From Bacteroidota bacterium (GTDB lineage: Bacteria > Bacteroidota > Bacteroidia > Chitinophagales > Chitinophagaceae), in contig JAEYWX010000025.1 of the NCBI GenBank assembly GCA_023428755.1, positions 62,001-126,000 of the forward strand: a stretch of 64,000 nucleotides of DNA, written 5' to 3'. How positions within the stretch are numbered: the first letter of the stretch is position 1; each line of letters opens with the position of its first letter. The notes beneath the pieces were generated by a model. That model searched no databases. It saw nothing but the letters and a program-made list of their open reading frames with translations, and had not been told where the DNA came from. A program made the position numbers and the translations under genes. Shown here piece after piece: positions 58,243 through 64,000 of this stretch.

Positions 58243-58273
58243 CTTTAATTGCCCTTACTTTTACAATTAAGGC
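58243..58273. promoter_or_regulatory. Candidate AraC operator
   Basis: CTTTAATTG (58243-58251) and CAATTAAGG (58265-58273) form an inverted pair (8 of 9) spaced 22 bases centre to centre, two helical turns, between the divergent operon and its regulator gene. Confidence 0.45.
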
Positions 58274-58289
58274 TAATATTTGCTAAATA

Positions 58290-59168
58290 ATGAAAGTAGT
58301 ACAGTTTACAATACCGGTAGCAGGCGATAGTTCCATTGTAGTGCAAGAAGATGTGCTGCCGCATTTTTATGTGCATCTGCACCGGCACAAGGAAATCCAG
58401 ATCACCTGGATCAAAGAAGGAACGGGCACACTGATCGCCGGCAACTATATGCAGCCTTTTGTACCGGGTGACATTTATATTCTTGGCGCCAATCAACCCC
58501 ACCTGTTTAAAAGCGATCCTGTTTACTTTGATAAACGCAAGAAGAAAAAAGTAGAAGCACTTTCGCTTTTCTTTAATCCGGCACAGTTTTATGAAACGGT
58601 ATTGGCCTTGCCCGAAACAAAACCCATCCGCCGATTTATTGAACAAACAACTACCGGTCTGAAGATTTCTGCAACTGCAAGCAAAAAAATTATCGCTGAA
58701 ATGCAACAGGTGCAGCAGGGAAAACAAGCGTATCGACTTTCAGCTTTTATTCAGCTGTTGCAAACACTCAGCAACTGCAAGGGCAACCGTATACTTTCAT
58801 CTGCATCAAATGTGTATAGTATTTCCGATACAGAAGGTTTGCGGATGAATGATGTGTACGGTTATACCATGGAGCATTATACGGAGCACATCAGCCTGGA
58901 GGAGATCGCATCGGTCGCACATCTTACCGTGCAGGCTTTTTGCAGGTACTTTAAAAAACATACCCGCAAAACCTATATCCGTTTCCTCAACGAAATCCGC
59001 ATTAACGAAGCCTGCAAAAAAATGACGGGCAATGCAGCCGTTGCCATTTCATCTGTTGCATACGAATGCGGTTTCAGCAGTGCGGTAAGTTTCAACCGGG
59101 TGTTTAAGCAGGTAACCGGTGTTTCACCATCACGCTACATGACCGATTACCGACAGCAGGTAAACTGA
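58290..59168 (+). CDS. AraC-family transcriptional regulator of the hydroxyproline operon
   Basis: The 292-residue protein has an N-terminal cupin sensor (HFYVHLHRHKEIQITWIKEG, PGDIYILGANQPHLF) and a C-terminal double helix-turn-helix: ISLEEIASVAHLTVQAFCRY, FKKHTRKTYIRFLNEIR, then AISSVAYECGFSSAVSFNRV and FKQVTGVSPSRYM. Divergent orientation from the catabolic genes and the inverted pair in the spacer suggest that it controls them, with hydroxyproline or a pathway intermediate as likely signal (inference). Confidence 0.92.
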   Translation: MKVVQFTIPVAGDSSIVVQEDVLPHFYVHLHRHKEIQITWIKEGTGTLIAGNYMQPFVPGDIYILGANQPHLFKSDPVYFDKRKKKKVEALSLFFNPAQFYETVLALPETKPIRRFIEQTTTGLKISATASKKIIAEMQQVQQGKQAYRLSAFIQLLQTLSNCKGNRILSSASNVYSISDTEGLRMNDVYGYTMEHYTEHISLEEIASVAHLTVQAFCRYFKKHTRKTYIRFLNEIRINEACKKMTGNAAVAISSVAYECGFSSAVSFNRVFKQVTGVSPSRYMTDYRQQVN

Positions 59169-59205
59169 ACGCCTTTCCGTATTTTAGCAGTAAGATTGTT
59201 TGCAC

Positions 59206-60486
59206 ATGGAAACTTACGGTAAGATTTTACTCATTGCTATGCCGGCTTTTTTGTTGCTGGTACTCGGCGAAACATTGTATGGAGCGTGGAAGGGAAAACA
59301 AACTGTCCGCAATATGGATATGATCTCCAGCCTCAGCAGCGGTATTACCAATGTTACAAAAGATGTATTGGGCTTAAGCATTGCTATTATTGGTTATGGC
59401 TGGCTGGTTGATAAATTAGCGATCGTACATATTGAAAATAATATCCTCACGTACATCGTTGCATTTATTGCGCTCGACTTTGCCGGTTACTGGGTGCATC
59501 GCTTAGATCATGAATATAATTTTTTCTGGAATGCACATATCATTCACCACAGCAGTGAAGATTTTAATTTAGCCTGTGCGTTACGACAAAGTATCTCCGT
59601 TGTGTTCCGCATCTTCACCATCTTCTTATTACCTGCTGCATTGCTGGGTGTGCCGCCGATGGTGATTGCTGTTGTTGCGCCGCTTCATTTGTTTGCACAG
59701 TTCTGGTATCATACACAACACATCAATAAGATGGGATTTTTGGAGAAGATTATTGTTACACCATCACACCACCGGGTGCATCATGCCATCAATCCTGAAT
59801 ACTTAGATAAGAATTACGGACAGATCTTTATTTTCTGGGATAAATGGTTTGGCACTTATCAGGAAGAGCTGGCTGACAAACCTCCGGTGTACGGCATCAC
59901 ACGTCCGGTGCAAACATGGAATCCCATCAAAATAAACTTCATGCATCTTGGCTTACTCATCAAAGATGCCTGGCATACCAAAAGCTGGAACGATAAATTC
60001 CGCATCTGGTTCATGCCTACCGGTTGGCGGCCAGCAGATGTTGCAGAAAAATTTCCGGTGCATAAGATCAATGATGTGTATCACATGGAAAAGTATGATA
60101 CAAAAGCTTCAACAGGTTTGCATGTGTGGAGCTGGGTACAAATCACCATGACTTTGTTGTTCATCAGTTACCTGTTTGGTAATATTGCCCTGATCAATAG
60201 TTTGAACGCTTACTACATTTATATTTATGGCTTATTTGTTTTTCTTACCATCTATGCTTACACTGAGCTGATGGATCGTAACAAATATGCCATCGTTTGG
60301 GAAATCATCAAAAACAGTTTCGGCATTGCCATTCTGTTGCAAACCGGCGATTGGTTTGGTGCAGCAGCGCTGAGCACTACAATTAAATATATCGTTGGTG
60401 TTTACTTTATTGTTTCTACCATCATTACACTTTGGTTTGTGATGAAGCATGCGAAGGAAGATACACAAGTGGTATCAATAGCCTGA
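59206..60486 (+). CDS. Sterol desaturase / fatty acid hydroxylase family membrane protein
   Basis: 426 residues from the ATG at 59206 with about eight membrane segments. The di-iron histidine clusters are complete: HRLDHE (about residue 107), HIIHHSSED (about 119), and HHRVHHAINPEYLD (about 190). Family members hydroxylate or desaturate lipid chains. The C-terminal ~170 residues add four further helices beyond the catalytic core. Possible roles include ornithine- or sphingolipid hydroxylation; the substrate cannot be told from sequence. Monocistronic, after the AraC gene. Confidence 0.88.
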   Translation: METYGKILLIAMPAFLLLVLGETLYGAWKGKQTVRNMDMISSLSSGITNVTKDVLGLSIAIIGYGWLVDKLAIVHIENNILTYIVAFIALDFAGYWVHRLDHEYNFFWNAHIIHHSSEDFNLACALRQSISVVFRIFTIFLLPAALLGVPPMVIAVVAPLHLFAQFWYHTQHINKMGFLEKIIVTPSHHRVHHAINPEYLDKNYGQIFIFWDKWFGTYQEELADKPPVYGITRPVQTWNPIKINFMHLGLLIKDAWHTKSWNDKFRIWFMPTGWRPADVAEKFPVHKINDVYHMEKYDTKASTGLHVWSWVQITMTLLFISYLFGNIALINSLNAYYIYIYGLFVFLTIYAYTELMDRNKYAIVWEIIKNSFGIAILLQTGDWFGAAALSTTIKYIVGVYFIVSTIITLWFVMKHAKEDTQVVSIA

Positions 60487-60556
60487 CCGTTGAATGTCTT
60501 TCGAACCACTCATCCGCTTTTCCCTCCATTCATCTTTCAGGCAAAAAAATCTTACA

Positions 60557-60584
60557 AAGGTCATGCAACAAAATGCATGACCTT
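60557..60584. repeat. 11-bp perfect hairpin upstream of the sigma factor operon
   Basis: AAGGTCATGCA (60557-60567) pairs with TGCATGACCTT (60574-60584) around ACAAAA. No T-run follows on the plus strand (CATACTTTAATG), so it may be a terminator of the hydroxylase gene only weakly, or a 5' element of the sigma operon. Confidence 0.6.
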
Positions 60585-60606
60585 CATACTTTAATGTATA
60601 AAACCA

Positions 60607-61167
60607 TTGAACCTGTCAACGATCATCACATCCGCTGAAACATTAGTACAGCAATGCCTTAACGGCGAAGCTACGGCGTACAGGGCCCTGTACGACCGGT
60701 ATTCAAAAGCTATGTTCAATACGGCTTTGCGTATCGTAAACCGTACCGATGATGCAGAAGATATTTTACAGGAAGCATTTACCGATGCGTTTCAGCAATT
60801 GGGTTCGTTTGAAGGCAGATCGACTTTTGGTGCATGGTTGCGGCAGATCGTGGTGTATAAAAGTCTGACGCATCTGAAAAAACAAAAACTGCATTTGAAC
60901 GGGTTGGAAACAGATGCTGAAAATATTGCAGATGATCAGCTCATTGATGAAAATGAGATCTGGTACACGACCGACAGCATTAAACAGGCCATGCAAAAAC
61001 TACCGGATGGGTACCGCACTGTATTAACGCTTCATTTGATTGAAGGATTTGAACAGGAAGAAGTAGCGGAGATGATGAAGGTGGCCCATTCAACCGTACG
61101 CACACAATACATGCGTGCCAAACAAAAATTACTACAACTGTTAAAACAGGAAGTATATGAGCAGTAA
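60607..61167 (+). CDS. ECF-type RNA polymerase sigma factor
   Basis: 186 residues from a TTG start at 60607; no ATG is available in frame before region 2. Region 2: EATAYRALYDRYSKAMFNTA, RIVNRTDDAEDILQEAFTDA, FQQLGSFEGRSTFGAWLRQI. Region 4: MQKLPDGYRTVLTLHLIEGF, EQEEVAEMMKVAHSTVRTQY, MRAKQKL. A well-preserved ECF sigma factor. The stop overlaps the downstream membrane protein gene by 11 bases. Confidence 0.92.
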   Translation: MNLSTIITSAETLVQQCLNGEATAYRALYDRYSKAMFNTALRIVNRTDDAEDILQEAFTDAFQQLGSFEGRSTFGAWLRQIVVYKSLTHLKKQKLHLNGLETDAENIADDQLIDENEIWYTTDSIKQAMQKLPDGYRTVLTLHLIEGFEQEEVAEMMKVAHSTVRTQYMRAKQKLLQLLKQEVYEQ

Positions 61168-61735
61168 CCTCGAAAAATTTGTGAACAGGAACCGCAGTGA
61201 GTTCGATACCGAACATCCGGGTGCAGATGTCTGGAAAAAAATTGAACAAACACTTCCTGTAAAGAAAAAAGCAAAAGTGTTTTCGTTGCGGGATATCTTT
61301 AAATTTTCAGCGGCGGCAGCGGTTGTGTGCATTGTATTAACGTCTGTCTATTTTGTTTACATCCGTCAGCAAAAAAATGAAACCGTTGCAGTGGAAACAA
61401 AATCCGGCAGTGCAGTATTCAAAGGCATGACAGCTGAATATGCAGCAGAAGCAAAACAGGTTTTCAATGCTATTGAAACACGCCAGGAAGAATTGAAAGA
61501 AGCAACCGCAGATAATCCCGAACTGTACAAACAATTTTTAGATGATCTGCAACTGCTCGACAGTACCTATAACATGCTGCAAAAACAGGCGGCAGTTACA
61601 GCCAATAAAGATGTGATCATGAAAGCGATGCTGCAAAATCTGCAACTGCAGGCAGAGTTGTTGTACCGCCAGCTGATGATCAGCAACGACATCAAAAAAC
61701 AAACACAACAAAACAATGAATTGCCGAATGGATAA
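61157..61735 (+). CDS. Putative membrane anti-sigma factor
   Basis: 192 residues: a cytoplasmic N-terminus (FVNRNRSEFDTEHPGADVWK, KIEQTLP), one membrane helix (about residues 52-72, AAAAVVCIVLTSVYFVYI) and a periplasmic helical domain (MTAEYAAEAKQVFNAIETRQ, ELYKQFLDDLQLLDSTYNML). No zinc-binding Cys motif. The position directly after the sigma gene with overlap, and the topology, indicate an anti-sigma factor, though the family is not one I can name. Confidence 0.75.
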   Translation: MSSNLEKFVNRNRSEFDTEHPGADVWKKIEQTLPVKKKAKVFSLRDIFKFSAAAAVVCIVLTSVYFVYIRQQKNETVAVETKSGSAVFKGMTAEYAAEAKQVFNAIETRQEELKEATADNPELYKQFLDDLQLLDSTYNMLQKQAAVTANKDVIMKAMLQNLQLQAELLYRQLMISNDIKKQTQQNNELPNG

Positions 61736-61773
61736 AACCATTCTACCGATTCTCCTTTCATCATTAAAAAAGT

Positions 61774-62784
61774 ATGAACATGAACCTTTCATTCAAAACC
61801 ATTCTTGGTATGGTCCTGCTGTTGCTTACAGTACAGGCAACAGCGCAGCAAAAAGAAGACAAAAACGAAAAAAAGCGGTACGAACATTTTAAAGAAAGAA
61901 GTATTTCAAAAACGTATGCAGCCAGTGGCAACACGCTCAACATCAACAACAGTTTCGGAAATGTTACCGTAACTACGTGGGACCGGAACGAAATTAAAGT
62001 AGACATTCATATTGAAGCAAGCTCTACCGATAAAGACCTGGCCGATAAGATGTTTGAGAACATTGATGTTACCGAAAGCAAAGACGGCAATGAAATAAAA
62101 TTCAAGACCACTACTAGCAAGAACAAAAACAGCAATTACAATTGTAAAAACTGTAAAAGCAGCATGAGTATCAACTATACAGTACAGATACCATCAAACA
62201 ACACATTGAAAATTGAAAATTCATTTGGTGCCATTAAATTACCCGATTATAACGGCAATGTTTCACTTAACAGCAAGTTTGGATCGCTAACAGCGGGAAA
62301 TCTCCCGAAAGCAGAAAAACTAGTAGTGGAATTTGGAAAGGCAACGTTGAAGAATATTAACAACGCTACTTCCAGCTTTAAATTTTCAACTGTAATTATT
62401 GAAAACCTTACCGGCAGCAACAAGATCAGTATGGAGTTTTGCAAAAGCAGCCGTATCAATATCGGTAACGATCTTACATCGCTTACGTTAAATGAATCGT
62501 ACAGCACAGTAAACCTTCGCCCTTCCTCAAATTTTTCTGCAACCTATACAATCAAAACAAGCTTTGGATCGGTAGTCGACAGAAGCAATGCCAATATCAA
62601 ACGCACCGATACACCTGACAAATATGGCCCGGATTCAAATCGTAGCTACGAAGGTAAATCTGGGTCCGGTTCATCAAAGATTGAAGTGAAATCAAGTTTC
62701 GGCCGCCTCATCATTGGTGAAGCTACAGAAGCCGAACTGAAAGAGAAGGAAAAAAACAAATCAAAAAATAAGCAAGTGATCTAA
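61774..62784 (+). CDS. DUF4097-like secreted beta-helix protein
   Basis: The signal peptide (MNLSFKTILGMVLLLLTVQATA, start at 61774 or 61780) leads into an early SISKTYAASGNTLNINNSFG motif, then repeated NSFG/KFG strands: NSFGNVTVTTWDRNEIKVD, ENSFGAIKLPDYNGNVS, SKFGSLTAGN, TSFGSVVD, SSFGRLIIGE. This is the putative-adhesin (DUF4097) pattern: a beta-helix of short rungs, here with an SFG(x)hh signature. A Cys pair sits in NCKNCKSSM. As third gene of the sigma/anti-sigma operon it is a likely target or effector; role unknown. Confidence 0.82.
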   Translation: MNMNLSFKTILGMVLLLLTVQATAQQKEDKNEKKRYEHFKERSISKTYAASGNTLNINNSFGNVTVTTWDRNEIKVDIHIEASSTDKDLADKMFENIDVTESKDGNEIKFKTTTSKNKNSNYNCKNCKSSMSINYTVQIPSNNTLKIENSFGAIKLPDYNGNVSLNSKFGSLTAGNLPKAEKLVVEFGKATLKNINNATSSFKFSTVIIENLTGSNKISMEFCKSSRINIGNDLTSLTLNESYSTVNLRPSSNFSATYTIKTSFGSVVDRSNANIKRTDTPDKYGPDSNRSYEGKSGSGSSKIEVKSSFGRLIIGEATEAELKEKEKNKSKNKQVI

Positions 62785-62867
62785 AACCTTTTTCTCATGT
62801 TGATTATTACTCCCTTTTGATTCTTCGAGAGGGACAAGTTTGGAAAAAACGCTAACCTTATCATCGC

Positions 62868-62899
62868 TCCCCTTTTGCTTTCGCAATAGGGGATTTTTT
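62868..62899 (+). terminator. Rho-independent terminator
   Basis: TCCCC (62868-62872) pairs with GGGGA (62889-62893) followed by TTTTTTATT; it ends the sigma/anti-sigma/DUF4097 operon. Confidence 0.7.
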
Positions 62900-63012
62900 A
62901 TTGAATGAACCGCAAACTCAAACACTACAACCGAAAACTAACCGGTATACGAACAATTGATTTCGGACCATCTACTTTAGCTGTACCAAAAAATAAACCA
63001 AAAATCAAAAAC

Positions 63013-64000
63013 ATGAAACAAACACTTATTTTAACCGGCTTTCTTTTGCTGATCATTGGCTGTCAAAAAAAAGAAATGGGCATTAACAGCAATCAGCCAA
63101 AATTCAATCTCGACAAATTTGAGCAGAATATAAAAAGCACCTATGGTCCGCAGGCGGTTGGCTATTCCTATACCATTGTTGTTGGCGATAAAATTATGCG
63201 GTTTGGTGCTGACGGTAAAGCCACCCGTTCGAATGGTGATGTACCGTATACCATTGAAACAAGACAGGAAATTTTCAGTGTTACAAAATTTATGACAGCC
63301 ATAGCTGTGTTTAAAATGCTGCAAATGAAAGGTATTTCGCCTGATGCATATATCCATAATTATTTACCCAACTCATGGACCATTCATCCTTCGTTGATGC
63401 AGATCAGTTTCCGCAGGTTATTATCACATAACAGTGGCTTTGCAAAAAATGATCGTGACTACGCATCATTAAAACAAATGATGAATATGCCACAAGGTGA
63501 TACCACACGCACTTACAACAATGCCAACTTTGCATTGTGCCGCATCCTGCTTCCTTATTTGAAATATGGCAAGGGGTACTTTGCAGCTGCTGAAATGAAC
63601 AACACTTTGGAATCGGCTACTGCGTTTGAATTCAGAGAAATTATGCGTTATCTTGTACTGCAGCCATCCAACATTGCACATTGGGAAAAAATTGATTTTA
63701 AAAACTGGAATCACCAGGGATTAGTCGATTATCCGTATACACTTTTCTATCGCTGGAACAGTAATCTGTCGCCTGTATCAAACAGCGATGATGTGTTGAT
63801 CGCCGGGTCAAGAGGACTTGTGATGAGTACCTATGAAATAGCGCAGGTAATGATTGCTTTTGAAAATGACAAACTGGTTCCGCCGCACATCAAACAACTG
63901 ATGAAAGTTGCCGGTTGTGGTTTTGATGGTGTAAACGGTATTGGCGGTGACAAAGGAAGATACTTCTGGAAAAACGGTGGTGGCCCCGGTGGCCCTGGTC
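63013..64000 (+). CDS. Serine hydrolase of the beta-lactamase / DD-peptidase-like class C family, partial
   Basis: The frame from the ATG at 63013 is open for 329 codons to the window end. A lipoprotein signal (TGFLLLIIGCQKK) precedes a domain with QEIFSVTKFMTAIAVFKML (SxxK: Ser-Val-Thr-Lys, near residue 95), LLSHNSGFAK and RTYNNANFAL (YxN, near residue 172). This is the order of class C beta-lactamases and related esterases and D-peptidases. The KTG-like third motif would lie beyond the right edge, near WKNGGGPGG. Activity cannot be assigned. Confidence 0.85.
   Translation, partial: MKQTLILTGFLLLIIGCQKKEMGINSNQPKFNLDKFEQNIKSTYGPQAVGYSYTIVVGDKIMRFGADGKATRSNGDVPYTIETRQEIFSVTKFMTAIAVFKMLQMKGISPDAYIHNYLPNSWTIHPSLMQISFRRLLSHNSGFAKNDRDYASLKQMMNMPQGDTTRTYNNANFALCRILLPYLKYGKGYFAAAEMNNTLESATAFEFREIMRYLVLQPSNIAHWEKIDFKNWNHQGLVDYPYTLFYRWNSNLSPVSNSDDVLIAGSRGLVMSTYEIAQVMIAFENDKLVPPHIKQLMKVAGCGFDGVNGIGGDKGRYFWKNGGGPGGPG

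Noticed and set aside
1..64000. tRNA or rRNA genes
   Set aside because: Intergenic spacers were read on both strands for TTCGA/TTCAA arms with paired stems; none was convincing.

Overview
The window looks like a chromosome segment of a Bacteroidota bacterium, most likely family Chitinophagaceae (inference). The grounds are: promoters of the TTG-N18/19-TAnnTTTG type, a type IX secretion sorting domain, a DUF3276 PUR protein, an OmpA protein with thrombospondin-3 repeats, bacillithiol synthesis (bshC), an anti-sigma-like N-terminus fused to a protease, the fused DAHP synthase/chorismate mutase, and large numbers of short dispersed repeats. No rRNA, tRNA, CRISPR array, transposase or prophage was seen.

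Layout. 1-1.1 kb: the edge of a probable contractile injection system locus (DUF4255/Pvc16-like plus a partial gene). 1.5-15 kb: housekeeping and envelope genes (iodotyrosine deiodinase-like nitroreductase, rsmI, purS, pssA, pepP, pckA, deoxynucleoside kinase, trpS, OmpA, RlpA, YcbB-like L,D-transpeptidase, VanX-like dipeptidase). 15-24.8 kb: a minus-strand aromatic amino acid superoperon, pheA - aminotransferase - tyrA - GNAT - membrane protein - DAHP synthase/chorismate mutase - aroB - aroA - aroC - VOC - DUF952. Upstream of it I find an unannotated 29-codon Phe/Tyr-rich leader ORF, a terminator hairpin, a matching antiterminator segment and a canonical promoter: a ribosome-mediated attenuator. 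25-33.5 kb: a sigma factor with a membrane anti-sigma/trypsin-like protease fusion, PUR protein, ABC exporter, CBS protein, cupin, three tandem exported proteins sharing an AGIIYVP N-terminus but with different membrane domains, and a toxin-antitoxin pair. 33.5-42 kb: dnaK, aspartate kinase, a T9SS-secreted Gly-rich protein, an L,D-transpeptidase/TonB fusion, hppD and a solo GIY-YIG nuclease. 42-50 kb: purK and purE separated by an RND efflux operon and a four-helix-bundle gene. 50.8-59 kb: bshC and a trans-4-hydroxyproline catabolic operon with a divergent AraC regulator. 59-64 kb: fatty acid hydroxylase, ECF sigma/anti-sigma/DUF4097 operon, and a serine hydrolase cut by the right edge.

Two themes run across the window. 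First, a repeat family has a conserved 12-nt core (GAGCGCAGTCGA) between arms that differ from copy to copy yet stay complementary. Copies flank the GIY-YIG gene in inverted orientation and lie in frame inside metabolic genes. Second, both four-helix-bundle (S23/Avd-like) genes are likewise flanked by inverted repeats, each of its own sequence. Together these suggest small-gene cassettes tied to short palindromic repeats, comparable in logic to REP/RAYT systems. Function is inferred from recognised motifs only; no database search was possible.
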